From: Dehalococcoidia bacterium
GTDB taxonomy: Bacteria > Chloroflexota > Dehalococcoidia > DSTF01 > JALHUB01
Assembly (NCBI GenBank): GCA_030018455.1
Contig: JASEFU010000001.1
Span: 373,545 to 437,544 of the forward strand
Direction: 5' to 3'
Length of the DNA stretch: 64,000 bases
Shown here: piece after piece, positions 42,521-51,036 of the stretch
How positions within the stretch are numbered: the stretch's first letter is position 1
How the letters are laid out: the number at the start of each line of letters is the position of its first letter
The notes under the pieces: model-generated
What the model was told of the DNA's origin: nothing
Database searches by the model: none
What the model saw: the letters and a program-made list of their open reading frames with translations, nothing else
Position numbers and translations under genes: made by a program

Positions 42521-44281
42521 CTAGCTATCGGCGACCGGGATGGAAAAGCGGAAGGTCGAGCCCTGCCCCTCCGTGCTGTCGACGCTGACCGTGCCGCCGA
42601 AGGACTCGATGATGTGCTTGACTATCGCCAGGCCGAGGCCCGTTCCGCGGTCAACCTGGCTGCTGCCCGCCTTGTAGAAGCGCTCGAAGATGCGCGGCAG
42701 CTTTTCGCGCGCGATGCCGATCCCCGTGTCCGTCACTTCGACCTCCACCGCAGCGTCTGCGAGCCGCGCCGATACCCGCACCGACCCGCCTTCGGGGGTG
42801 AACTTGACGGCATTATCGAGAAGGTTGACGGTCGCCTGTTCGAGGCGCTCAGCGTCGCCCACGATGGTCGGCAGGCCGGGGGCGATATCAAGATCGAGGC
42901 GGAGACCCTTCCTTTCGGCCTGCGGACGCATCCGCTCTACCGCCCGACTCAGCACAGGGCCAATGTCCACCGGCTCTTTCGTGAAAGGCGCCTGCCCTGA
43001 TTCGAGCCGCGACAGCTCAAGCAGTTCCGTCACCATCCGCGCGAGGTGGTCGACCTCGGCGTCGGCGCGGACGAGGAACTCCTGCGCCGCCGCTTTATCG
43101 TCGAGCGCGCCGGACTGTAGCGTTTCAATGACCGCCTTGATGGAAGCCAAGGGCGTCCTGAGCTCGTGCGAGACGTTGGCGATGAAGTCGCGGCGCGTTT
43201 CTTCGAGGCGTTTGCTCTCCGTTATGTCACGCAGGACCAGCAGCGAGACCCAGCGGCCGCCGTCCGCTATCGGCTCGACCGTCAGCAGCAACGAACGGCC
43301 GCCCGATTGCTCGACCACGGCTGTCTCGCGGCTCTTCCCCTCGCGGCTCGCCTGGACGGCCCTCAGGGCCCCGTCGTCGGGGAGCGCCCACGCCAGGGAG
43401 TGGCCCAGCAGATCCTCTTGCCTCCCCAGCAGGCGCTCGGCGGCGCGGTTCACCAGGGTCACGCTTCCTTCGGCGTCAAGCGCCACCACGCCATCGGAGC
43501 TGCTATCGAGCACAGCCCTGAGGCGGCTGCGCTCTTCGGAAAGACTGCTCATCATCTCGTCGAGGTCCTCCGCCATCTGGTTGAAGGCGTCGGCAACCTC
43601 GCCCGCCTCTCCCGAAGGCCGCGGGCTCACGCGACCCTTCAGGTCGCCGGAGCCGAAGTTCCGGGCGGCGACGGCTAGACGCTGCAGGGGCCGCACGATG
43701 GCGCTGCCGACGATCAGGCTGAGGAGAGCAGCGAGCGCGCCGGTTACGATGACCGCGGTCACGATGGAACGGGTGATGTCGGAAAGGGTGGAGTCGATGG
43801 CGGCGAGCGGCTGCGCGACGCGCACGACGACGGGCGGCCCGCCGCCGGCAAAGACCGTCCTCGCAACGTAGCTGAAATCGACTCCGAGCGTGCTGCTGTG
43901 CCGCTGGGCTGCCCCCTCGCCCGTCGCGAGCGCCTGCCGCACCTCCGGCCGGTCGCCGTGGTTCTCCATCGTGGCCGGGTCGGTCTCTGAGTCGCCGAGG
44001 ACGGCGCCGTCGGCGGCGATGACGGTGATCCGCGAATCGACGCCGGCGCCGAGCCTCTTGACCAGGGCGTCGATAGCGGGCTGCGGGGCCCCGTCTTCGA
44101 GAAGAGGGCGCACGGCATTCGCCACAACGCTCGCCTGAGAGCCGAGGTAGGCTTCGGCGTTGGCCCGCATGTCGGAATCGACCTGGCGGACGACGTAAAC
44201 GCCCAGCGCCGCGAAGGCGGCGACGATGAGCAGGACGAAGGCCGCTATGCGGAGCCGGACGCTGCCGAGCATCTCAACCAT
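42521..44281 (-). CDS. phoR: Phosphate-regulon sensor kinase PhoR
   Basis: A 586-aa kinase with membrane helix 1 at about 8-30, an outer sensor loop to about 160, helix 2 at 165-190, HAMP (RPLQRLAVAARNFGSGDLKG), a PAS domain (VLDSSSDGVVALDAEGSV), HisKA with FIANVSHELRTPLASIKAV (phospho-His) and HATPase_c with NLLDNAVKFTPEGG, DTGIGIAREKLP and GTGLGLAIVKHI. It overlaps phoB by eight bases. The large outer loop is like Gram-positive PhoR rather than the E. coli form. Confidence 0.92.
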   Translation of the reverse strand: MVEMLGSVRLRIAAFVLLIVAAFAALGVYVVRQVDSDMRANAEAYLGSQASVVANAVRPLLEDGAPQPAIDALVKRLGAGVDSRITVIAADGAVLGDSETDPATMENHGDRPEVRQALATGEGAAQRHSSTLGVDFSYVARTVFAGGGPPVVVRVAQPLAAIDSTLSDITRSIVTAVIVTGALAALLSLIVGSAIVRPLQRLAVAARNFGSGDLKGRVSPRPSGEAGEVADAFNQMAEDLDEMMSSLSEERSRLRAVLDSSSDGVVALDAEGSVTLVNRAAERLLGRQEDLLGHSLAWALPDDGALRAVQASREGKSRETAVVEQSGGRSLLLTVEPIADGGRWVSLLVLRDITESKRLEETRRDFIANVSHELRTPLASIKAVIETLQSGALDDKAAAQEFLVRADAEVDHLARMVTELLELSRLESGQAPFTKEPVDIGPVLSRAVERMRPQAERKGLRLDLDIAPGLPTIVGDAERLEQATVNLLDNAVKFTPEGGSVRVSARLADAAVEVEVTDTGIGIAREKLPRIFERFYKAGSSQVDRGTGLGLAIVKHIIESFGGTVSVDSTEGQGSTFRFSIPVADS

Positions 44282-44954
44282 CGAACCGGTAGCCGGTGCC
44301 GCGGACGGTCACAAGGCGGACCGGCTTGGCCGGGACGGGCTCTATCTTCTGTCGCAGCCAGTTCACGTGGACATCCACCGTTCTCGTGCCGCCTGCGAAG
44401 TCGTACCCCCAGATCTGGTCGAGGAGTTGTTCGCGGGTGAACGCGCGGCCGCGGTTCCGCAGGAAGAACGTGAGCAAGTCCAGCTCCTTGGGCTTCAGCG
44501 AAAGGGCATTCCCGGCGCGTGACGCTTCGCGCCGCCGCAGGTCGACCGTCAGGTCGCCGGAAGAGAGGACGTCGCCGGACTCCGGCGGCGCTGCCTCCGA
44601 ACGACGCAGAAGAGCGCGCACCCGCGCCAGGAGCTCCCGCATGCTGAACGGCTTGGTGACGTAGTCGTCGGCGCCGATCTCCAGCCCGACGACCTTGTCG
44701 ACCTCTTCCGTCTTGGCGGTGAGCATGAGGATGGGGACCCTGCTGTCGCGCCGCAACCGACGGCATACCTCGAAGCCGTCCATTGCGGGAAGCATGACAT
44801 CGAGCACAATAAGATCGGGGCGACTGTCGCGGGCGAGTGCGAGAGCGGACTCGCCGTCAGCGGCGGTAATGGCGCGATAGCCTTCGCGCTCCAGGTTGTA
44901 CTTGACGGTGGCAGCGAGCGTCGGTTCGTCGTCGACGACCAGGATTGTCTTCAC
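44274..44954 (-). CDS. phoB: Phosphate-regulon response regulator PhoB/PhoP
   Basis: The 226-aa regulator has a receiver domain (DDEPTLAATV; phospho-Asp in PDLIVLDVMLPAMDG; Lys in YVTKPFSMRELL) and a winged-helix DNA-binding domain (LSLKPKELDLLTFFLRNRGR, then YDFAGGTRTVDVHVNWLRQKI). The start is GTG. It should bind the boxes upstream of pstS and activate the cluster when phosphate is scarce. A promoter with a perfect -10 lies just upstream. Confidence 0.93.
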   Translation of the reverse strand: MKTILVVDDEPTLAATVKYNLEREGYRAITAADGESALALARDSRPDLIVLDVMLPAMDGFEVCRRLRRDSRVPILMLTAKTEEVDKVVGLEIGADDYVTKPFSMRELLARVRALLRRSEAAPPESGDVLSSGDLTVDLRRREASRAGNALSLKPKELDLLTFFLRNRGRAFTREQLLDQIWGYDFAGGTRTVDVHVNWLRQKIEPVPAKPVRLVTVRGTGYRFDG

Positions 44955-44977
44955 CGGTCACCACCCGATTTCCATTC

Positions 44978-45004
44978 ATTATATTCGTTTCGAGAGGCTG
45001 TCAC
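44978..45004 (-). promoter_or_regulatory. Promoter of phoB-phoR
   Basis: On the minus strand GTGACA (44999-45004) and a perfect TATAAT (44978-44983) are 15 bases apart, about 25 bases before the phoB GTG. Confidence 0.5.
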
Positions 45005-45077
45005 CATCGAGTGCGCTCGTCCAGATACATTCCGTACACCATAATGCCACGTGGGGAGAGGAAGATATGGAGTGCCT

Positions 45078-45326
45078 ATGCAGGTGTACGGAGCTGTTTT
45101 ACCGGGCGCTGCCGCGGTCGCCAGGTATCTTCCCGCTGCCGCGGCTCATGTTCGAGCGGAACCTCGACTTTCGGCGAAAGCGCGCCAGCGTCTGAGAATC
45201 ATTCGGTGGTACGAGGATCATGGCCGCAACGCCAGGTTTACCTGCCGCCACTTCGGCATCTCGCCACCAGCGAGGGAGTCAACAGGAGGGCCTGATCAGG
45301 CGCGTACGCGCAATATGGCCTCATGA
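45078..45326 (+). pseudogene. Truncated IS481-type transposase (N-terminal remnant)
   Basis: Translation gives MQVYGAVLPGAAAVARYLPA followed by RLSAKARQRLRIIRWYEDHG and NARFTCRHFGIS, the helix-turn-helix start of IS481-like integrases. In full proteins this is followed by a Trp-containing linker and the DDE catalytic core, but here the similarity ends after FGIS and the frame closes 20 residues later. No catalytic domain or inverted repeats are visible in the next 170 bases (45327-45498), which hold nothing else I can identify. Confidence 0.65.
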
Positions 45327-45498
45327 TCAGACGATAACCGAACGAGATTAAGTACACAGACTCCTGGCTGGCGGCTCACGGTATCCGGAGTCGCACAGCC
45401 CGCCAGTTGCGCCTCCCCCGGCAGATGGCGGCGAGGTTAGAGCCGAGGAAATGCTGGCACCGAACACCACGGACGATTAGTGTCGCCTCCTGTCTCCC

Positions 45499-47658
45499 TT
45501 AGCGGCAGTCGCACTCCGCCGCTGGCTCCACCAGGTTCGAGTTCAGCGCCACGAGCACGGCGTCGAGCGAGCTCATCACTCCGTCCTTGTTTACGTCGAA
45601 GGCGGGACTGACGACCATCTCGGGGTCGGGGATAGGGTTCCCGTCGTTGGGGTCATCGTCCTGAACGCCGTGGACGCGTTGGAGGACGCGGACGTAGTCG
45701 AGGGGGCTGGCGACGCTGTCGCCGTTTACGTCGGCCACCTCCTTGTCGTCGTCACAGATGTCGTCATCCGTGTTGCGGTCAATCGGCGACGTGCCCCATC
45801 CCATGACCTCCATCGCGTCGCTGATGCCGTCGCCGTCGCTGTCTTTGACGTAGTCGCTGGAGCCGAAGAGGGCCTCGATATCGGCGGCAAGACAGTCCCT
45901 ATCGTTGTCGACGATGCCGACGCACGACGGCTTGCTGCCCGGATCAAGCGGGTTCGTGCCAGCAATGACCTCGGCGCCGTCCAGGGCGCGGTCGCCGTCC
46001 GTGTCGGCGACGACGGGGCTTGTGCCGGCCGTCGCCTCGTCGATGTCGCTCAGCCAGTCGTTGTCATCGTCGTCGTCGCAGGCGTCGCCGAGCGCGTCGC
46101 CGTTGGGGACGGTGACGTCGTCGCCAGCGATGACGGGCCCGTTGGCGATGGGCAGGGCGTCCGTGTTGAGCTGATCGGGGTTGGCGACGAACGGGCAGTT
46201 GTCGGAATCGTCGGGCACACCGTCCTCGTCGGCGTCGGGCGGGTAGAGCTCGATCGGCTCGCCGGGCGTCAGGTCTTTGCCCGCGAAAGCGGGGTAGCCA
46301 GTCGCGTAGCGGTAAGCGCGGAAGACCCAGTTGGAGCCGGGCGGGTCGCCCTGATAAACGGGGCCCTGGTCGTTCACAGGGTTAACGTAGCGCCAGACGG
46401 TTTCGCCGGCGGAAGTGACCTCGAAGATGATGCCGGGGAAGCCCGAGCAGATGAACGTGTTGCCGTTTGGAAGGCGGTGCGCGCCGGATATGATGGCGGA
46501 AAAGAAATCGCTGGGATTTGGCGCGGCGTACACCCACGAAGGGTCTTGCGGCCCGTAGGCCTGGCCGGGTGTCAGGGCGTAGTTCCCGGAGCCGTCCACA
46601 GGAGGCACCAGCTCCTCGACGGACGAATACCACGTGCCCGGACGCCCGAGGCCGTTGTTGAACACGAGGATGTTCCCCGCTCCCGATAGTCCGGGCCTGA
46701 TCCACTGCGCGTCATGCTGGACCCAGAACTTCTGATCGTCGGCGTCTCCGGCGTCGTAGGACTGCGGGTTGCCCCAGCGGTAGAGGAGGTCGCCGCCCTT
46801 GCCGCTGTTGCCGCCCGAGTGTCCGGCGGCTTCCGCGGTCGTTGTGCTGTGATCGATCACCCAGATCTCGCTGAAGTGGCGGACGCTGAGCATGATTTGG
46901 TCGAGTTGCGGGTTGTAATCGACGGCGTTCATGTGCAGCCAGTCGGCGTACCCGGTGTAGCAGGTGAATGAGCACGAGAAGTTGAGGTCGATCAGCTCGG
47001 GATGGTCGGCGACGACGCCGTAATTCTCCTTCGCGGGGTCGTAGTCCTGCACCAGGTGGTCCCACACGTGCCATTCCCAGACGACGTTGCCGCCGGAGGG
47101 CAGCACGGGCTCGACTTCGATGATCATCTCGGAGTAGATTTTGCCGTCGATGAGGAGATCGAGGTCTCTACCCGCGGCGATCGCTTCCGCCTCCGTCTTG
47201 TACTCCCAGGCGATGAGAAGCACGTTGCCGTTCGGCAATACGGTGAAGTCGTGGTGCATGAGGTGCTCGTCGCTCGGGTATGTGTACTCCCAGAGCAGGG
47301 TGCCGTCCCAGTCGTACTCCTGGATCTTGACGCCGTCGGCGCCGTTGAGGGGCAGACCGGGGTCGATGCTTTCCGTTGGCCGGGCGAGGCGCATGAGATG
47401 GCCGTTCTCCAGCAGACGGGCGGTGCCCCCGGGAAGCCAGTCGTGCTGCCAGGAATGGACAAGCCGGCCCTCGTTGTCGATGAGATACGTTGTGTCGTAG
47501 GACATGGGGGCGAACAGGGTGTAGCCGGCGAAAGAGCCCTCTGCGTTCAGGAAGAGGCCGACGGTCTGCTCCTGCCCCTGGAGGGTCGCCGGGCCTAGCC
47601 CGGCCCCGAGTACCAGCGCTGCCAGGACCAGAAGCTGCGCTATTCTTGGAGCGCGCAC
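45499..47658 (-). CDS. Secreted arylsulfotransferase-like protein with calcium-repeat and dockerin-like tail
   Basis: The protein is about 719 aa from a GTG with GGGAGG five bases upstream. A signal peptide (QLLVLAALVLGAGLGPATLQG) is followed by a propeller-like ASST-family domain to about residue 480, with repeated YLIDNEGRLVHSW, GTLLWEYTYPSDEHLMHHDF, DWLHMNAVDYNP, WVQHDAQWI and SGAHRLPNGNTFICSG; conserved His residues in these repeats suggest a catalytic site. The tail holds thrombospondin-3-like calcium repeats (DADEDGVPDDSDNCPF, DTDGDRALDGAE) and two dockerin-type DVNGDS and DVNKDGVMSSLDAV segments. It probably works outside the cell, but whether it transfers sulfate is not shown. Confidence 0.78.
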   Translation of the reverse strand: MRAPRIAQLLVLAALVLGAGLGPATLQGQEQTVGLFLNAEGSFAGYTLFAPMSYDTTYLIDNEGRLVHSWQHDWLPGGTARLLENGHLMRLARPTESIDPGLPLNGADGVKIQEYDWDGTLLWEYTYPSDEHLMHHDFTVLPNGNVLLIAWEYKTEAEAIAAGRDLDLLIDGKIYSEMIIEVEPVLPSGGNVVWEWHVWDHLVQDYDPAKENYGVVADHPELIDLNFSCSFTCYTGYADWLHMNAVDYNPQLDQIMLSVRHFSEIWVIDHSTTTAEAAGHSGGNSGKGGDLLYRWGNPQSYDAGDADDQKFWVQHDAQWIRPGLSGAGNILVFNNGLGRPGTWYSSVEELVPPVDGSGNYALTPGQAYGPQDPSWVYAAPNPSDFFSAIISGAHRLPNGNTFICSGFPGIIFEVTSAGETVWRYVNPVNDQGPVYQGDPPGSNWVFRAYRYATGYPAFAGKDLTPGEPIELYPPDADEDGVPDDSDNCPFVANPDQLNTDALPIANGPVIAGDDVTVPNGDALGDACDDDDDNDWLSDIDEATAGTSPVVADTDGDRALDGAEVIAGTNPLDPGSKPSCVGIVDNDRDCLAADIEALFGSSDYVKDSDGDGISDAMEVMGWGTSPIDRNTDDDICDDDKEVADVNGDSVASPLDYVRVLQRVHGVQDDDPNDGNPIPDPEMVVSPAFDVNKDGVMSSLDAVLVALNSNLVEPAAECDCR

Positions 47659-47711
47659 AAACACCTCCCGGACGCAGTACGCCATCGACCAAGGGCGGGG
47701 GGATGGCGCTC

Positions 47712-47739
47712 ATTATATCAACAACGGGGATGCTGTCAA
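47712..47739 (-). promoter_or_regulatory. Fully consensus promoter of the arylsulfotransferase-like gene
   Basis: On the minus strand TTGACA (47734-47739) and TATAAT (47712-47717) are both perfect and 16 bases apart, about 50 bases before the GTG start. Confidence 0.7.
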
Positions 47740-47962
47740 TTCCTTACAGCGCGCGAAGCAGGTATCGCCGCACCGCGGTGCGCTGGAAGGCGAGCGCGTG
47801 GCCAGCCGGGAGACGAAGGATGTTGGAGGCGCGTATCCAAGTGGTACTGCTCGGTGGCGCTGTTCAATACGCTGAAGCTGGCCAAGCTCATCGGCGCCCG
47901 TAGAGACAGGCCATCTGCTGGCAACCGCGGTGCCCCTCAGCGAGGGGCCCCGCGGCTTTACA

Positions 47963-48433
47963 TCACCACCACATTAGCCATGTGCTGATCCAGCTCCAGT
48001 CATTGGGTTGAAAGGAGCCACCGGGGGAAGCGAGCACCGCGACCAGAGGACCGTAACCGGATGCATAGTCCGGCGGGTCCCACAGTTGACTCGTACCAAA
48101 CCATAGCTGATTGGCCGGAGCCTGGGCGAATACGGGCTCGCAACCCCTGGGCGGAACCGACTGACACTCAGCGGAACCCGGCGCGTAATAATGGTTGTTG
48201 AACGCCATCCACATGGCGCTGCCCAGAAAGTTCCAGCCGTTCACGACCTTCGCGTCGGGGCCGGTCTTGTAGATGGTCCAGTACTCCGCGTACGGATAGC
48301 CGCCCACGTTCTCCTGAAAGCGCACCGAGGCGCCGCGCTTGCAGTTGTTCGTCCCCTGACGGTTGTCCCCGCTAGTCGCAGTCCATGGGCAAGGGGAATC
48401 CCTCAATGACGCCGCAGTTCCAGGCAGCAGCAA
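47963..48433 (-). CDS. Hypothetical secreted-type protein, possibly frameshifted at its 5' end
   Basis: I do not recognise this 156-aa product. From about residue 35 it reads like a real aromatic-rich extracellular domain (GGYPYAEYWTIYKTGPDAKV, NGWNFLGSAMWMAFNNHYY, WFGTSQLWDPPDYASGYGPL). The first 30 residues look unlike it. In another frame, overlapping at 48372-48433, an open stretch encodes a good membrane helix (VAGTLFLIGLVAWPFLIVAA) ending in GFPLPMDCD, so one frameshift would give a membrane-anchored protein. The 220 bases on its 3' side (47740-47962) hold no gene I can support. Confidence 0.4.
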   Translation of the reverse strand: MLLPGTAASLRDSPCPWTATSGDNRQGTNNCKRGASVRFQENVGGYPYAEYWTIYKTGPDAKVVNGWNFLGSAMWMAFNNHYYAPGSAECQSVPPRGCEPVFAQAPANQLWFGTSQLWDPPDYASGYGPLVAVLASPGGSFQPNDWSWISTWLMWW

Positions 48434-48463
48434 CGATAAGGAAAGGCCAAGCTACCAGGCCAA

Positions 48464-48913
48464 TCAGGAAGAGTGTGCCTGCCACGGTGCCGCGCGGGGA
48501 ACCACCCAGGCGGCGGGGCTTGTGGTGATAGAAATGGGCCGCACACACGTTGGAGGTGTGCCGCGGGGCGTGCAATCACCGTACACCACTGTGATCATGT
48601 CTGAAGTTGGCAGCGACACCCCCTTTGGGTGTTCATAGTACAGGCGGCTGACATGGGTTACGGGAAGGCCCTCGAACTCCTCCCCCAGCCAATACACGGG
48701 ATAGCCGTCGAACGCCTAGACATCCGCAATGCCCATGTTGCCCGTCATGTCGCCAGCCGACGCTGCGGGTGCGACGTCGCTCATGCCTCTATCGGCAAGC
48801 GCGGCAGTTCCACTCAAGACACCCCAGCAGAGCACGAAACCTATGACAGGCGCCATGAACCAGACGACAAGCCACACGGTGCCAACTCGCCGCAACTGTT
48901 TCCCCAGCCTCAT
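48464..48913 (-). pseudogene. Secreted-protein gene broken by an in-frame TAG
   Basis: A good promoter and AAGGAGG site precede an ATG at 48913 that opens a 65-codon frame with a signal peptide (VWFMAPVIGFVLCWGVLSGTAALA). It stops at a TAG (48716-48718). The same frame then continues with FDGYPVYWLGEEFEGLPVTH and MITVVYGDCTPRGTPPTCVR, a pattern I associate with exported proteins of Chloroflexota. The C-terminal part is also lost after that. Either the gene is recently inactivated or only the 65-aa product is made; a sequencing error cannot be excluded. Confidence 0.5.
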
Positions 48914-48968
48914 CCGGCACCTCCTTCTGCGCAACTACTGCTGCCACCAGCGTCCGAGAAGGAGCCAT

Positions 48969-48996
48969 ATTCTACCGTTCGCGAGCAGTTTGTCAA
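48969..48996 (-). promoter_or_regulatory. Promoter of the broken secreted-protein gene
   Basis: On the minus strand TTGACA (48991-48996) and TAGAAT (48969-48974) are 16 bases apart. The -35 is part of an inverted repeat, GTCAAG (48992-48997) with CTTGAC (49006-49011), shared with the region upstream of the phage-like genes. Confidence 0.55.
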
Positions 48997-49102
48997 GCTT
49001 CTTGTCTTGACAGAAGATACATGTGCCACTTTTCGGTTGACGGTGTTAGAACACATCTTCTAAGCTCTGGCCATTCTCCAACTGATAGCACAGGTGACGC
49101 GA

Positions 49103-49501
49103 ATGGTTGACGTACGGATCGATACGAGGGGCGTGCCCAAGGCTCCCGTCTACGAGGAGGCGCAGACGGTTCACCACCGTCAGTCCCTCGCCGCGCCCGA
49201 TGCCGCAGACCCCGAGTCCGCGGCCGTCGGCGTCAATTGCGCCGGCTACCGCCGCGTCCGCTTCGACATCGACACCACGGGCAGCAGCGGCCTCACCGCC
49301 CTCAAGGTGCAGATACTCAACTGGAACGCGGCCGCCGGGAAGTACTTCCGCGGCGCCGAACGGGAATTTAGCGAGGCGGAGCTTGCCGCCAACCCCGTGC
49401 CCGCCCTCGAAGCGGAGGTGCGCGGCGCCACCGTCTTCCTCAAGGTCGTGTCGGCGACGGCGACCGCGCTGTCGCTGAACGTGTACGCCACGCCGAGCTA
49501 G
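49103..49501 (+). CDS. Phage-like cassette gene 1, unknown (beta-rich)
   Basis: This 132-aa protein is not one I can name. It starts MVDVRIDTRGVPKAPVYEEA and continues with a beta-rich domain (GYRRVRFDIDTTGSSGLTAL, VQILNWNAAAGKYFRG, GATVFLKVVSATATALSLNV) like small phage virion or decoration proteins. AGGTGA lies five bases before the ATG. It opens a row of eight same-strand genes with short spacers, and is six bases from the next one. Confidence 0.65.
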   Translation: MVDVRIDTRGVPKAPVYEEAQTVHHRQSLAAPDAADPESAAVGVNCAGYRRVRFDIDTTGSSGLTALKVQILNWNAAAGKYFRGAEREFSEAELAANPVPALEAEVRGATVFLKVVSATATALSLNVYATPS

Positions 49502-49507
49502 GAGCGC

Positions 49508-49978
49508 ATGATGGGGCGGCTGCGTCTTTTCGGTGAGCTTATCGAAGCGGGCGGCGCTATCGAGGGCGTCGTCGGCGAAGGCGGCGGTGGCCACCAGATC
49601 GCGCGCGTCGTCCGCACGAGCGGCGACTACCAGACGAGCAGCACGTCGTTCGTCGATATCGACACCGATAACCTCGCTATCAACCTCACCACCGGCGATA
49701 GCTGGGTCATGCTTGTCCTCGCGGGCTCCCTCTACGTGAGCAGCATCCAGTACGCGTGCATCGACTTCACGATTGACGGCGAACGCGTGGGAGGCGCGAA
49801 GGGCGTGCAGCAAGCGCAGGCGGCGTACATGCAGTCGGCGCACTTCGTCTGGCTGGCGCAGGTAGCGGCGGGGGGCCACGTCTTCCGGCCGCAGTGGCGG
49901 GTGACCGGCGGCTACGCCAACCTGCGCGCCAGCGACGCCGAGACGCCGCTCCTTTTCGCCGTGATAGAGATGCAGTAG
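49508..49978 (+). CDS. Phage-like cassette gene 2, probable tail/fibre-type protein
   Basis: The 156-aa protein has a short N-terminal Gly-rich part and then a beta-sandwich-like domain (DYQTSSTSFVDIDTDNLAIN, GDSWVMLVLAGSLYVSS, CIDFTIDGERVGG, and HVFRPQWRVTGGYANLRAS). This pattern is frequent in phage tail-fibre and appendage proteins found after the baseplate genes. Two ATGs occur in a row; the second has a better distance to GGAG. Identity is inferred from style and context. Confidence 0.6.
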   Translation: MMGRLRLFGELIEAGGAIEGVVGEGGGGHQIARVVRTSGDYQTSSTSFVDIDTDNLAINLTTGDSWVMLVLAGSLYVSSIQYACIDFTIDGERVGGAKGVQQAQAAYMQSAHFVWLAQVAAGGHVFRPQWRVTGGYANLRASDAETPLLFAVIEMQ

Positions 49979-49986
49979 GAGACGAG

Positions 49987-50373
49987 ATGGAGATCAGGGT
50001 CGAAAAGCCGCTGCGTTTGGACCAGCTCACCGACGAGGTGCAGAAGGCCCTCCCGGGCGAGGACGTCGACTCCCGCATTCACGGTCTCAGCGCCCGTTTT
50101 CTCGACGACGGCGGGCGGTTGCTCCTCATCCACACGGCGGGCGCGGATCTCGACGCCGGAGAGGAAGCGACGGCACGGCAGGTCGTCGACGCGCACGTGC
50201 CCGACTCGAAGTGGGGGCTGAGTGCCGATCAGAAGGCGCTCGCGGCCATCCTCGAGCGGCCCGCAGGCACTCTTTCGACGGCGGAGGTCGAAGCCGCGCT
50301 GCGGCTCGCGGCAAGAACGTTGCGGCTGACGGAAGTCCCGCTGTCGCCCCCGGCCTATGACCAGCCCGTCTAG
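49987..50373 (+). CDS. Phage-like cassette gene 3, unknown
   Basis: The 128-aa protein starts MEIRVEKPLRLDQLTDEVQK and is acidic, with an N-terminal alpha/beta part (GLSARFLDDGGRLLLIHTAG) and a helical C-terminal part (STAEVEAALRLAARTLRLTE). No family is recognised. The ATG follows the previous stop by eight bases, and a longer frame upstream is not used. Co-transcription with the flanking virion-like genes is the only clue to a role. Confidence 0.6.
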   Translation: MEIRVEKPLRLDQLTDEVQKALPGEDVDSRIHGLSARFLDDGGRLLLIHTAGADLDAGEEATARQVVDAHVPDSKWGLSADQKALAAILERPAGTLSTAEVEAALRLAARTLRLTEVPLSPPAYDQPV

Positions 50374-50388
50374 CAGGAGCGAAGAACA

Positions 50389-51024
50389 GTGAACCTGACC
50401 GAAATGAGAACTATGGTCCGCCGCGACCTCCACGACGAAGACCCCGCCGACTACCGCTGGTCGGACGATGAGCTCGACCGGCACATCGCGCGGGCGCTGC
50501 GGGAGTTGAGCCTGGCGATACCCCTGGAAGCGATGGCCACGCTGACGGCCGCGCCCGACAGCCGCGACGTCTCGCTGGCGTCGCTGGCGGACCGCGTCTG
50601 CGTAGAGGCGGTCGAGTACCCCGTGGGGGAGTATCCGCCAGCGTACGTCGGCTTCTCGCTGTGGGGCGACACCCTCACCCTGCTCGTCGATTCGCCGCCG
50701 CTCGCCGCGCACGACGTCAACGTCTTCTATGGAAAGCTGCATACGCTTGACGAGAGCGGCTCGACCCTGCCGCCGAAGCTTGAGGAGATCGTCGCGACGG
50801 GTGCGGTCGCCTACGCTGCCCTGGAGTGGGCGAGCTTCGCCGTGAACAGGATCAACGTGGGCGGCAGCGACGTGTGGCGCAGCTATCACCTCCTGGGCCA
50901 GGAACGGCTCTCGGCGTTCGCCGCCGCCCTTGCCCGGCACGGACGCCGCAGCGGCGTGCGCAGCCGCCGGCTCTACAGCGCTGCCCGCGCGCTCGAGTCC
51001 CAAACCGATTTCGCCGGTTCCTGA
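50389..51024 (+). CDS. Phage-like cassette gene 4, head-tail adaptor-like protein
   Basis: The 211-aa protein begins LTEMRTMVRRDLHDEDPADY and RWSDDELDRHIARALRELSL, the opening seen in phage head-tail connector/adaptor proteins (small helical proteins on the portal). A beta-rich middle (FSLWGDTLTLLVDSPPL) and helical end (WRSYHLLGQERLSAFAAALA) follow. The start is GTG with AGGAG upstream. If it is an adaptor, the portal it should dock to is missing nearby. Confidence 0.65.
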   Translation: MNLTEMRTMVRRDLHDEDPADYRWSDDELDRHIARALRELSLAIPLEAMATLTAAPDSRDVSLASLADRVCVEAVEYPVGEYPPAYVGFSLWGDTLTLLVDSPPLAAHDVNVFYGKLHTLDESGSTLPPKLEEIVATGAVAYAALEWASFAVNRINVGGSDVWRSYHLLGQERLSAFAAALARHGRRSGVRSRRLYSAARALESQTDFAGS

Positions 51025-51036
51025 GTCCGTTAATCG

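Noticed and set aside
48992-49102. Attachment site for the phage-like cassette
   Set aside because: The inverted repeat at 48992-49011 overlaps a promoter, and no matching direct repeat is seen after 53735; there is no integrase or tRNA next to it.
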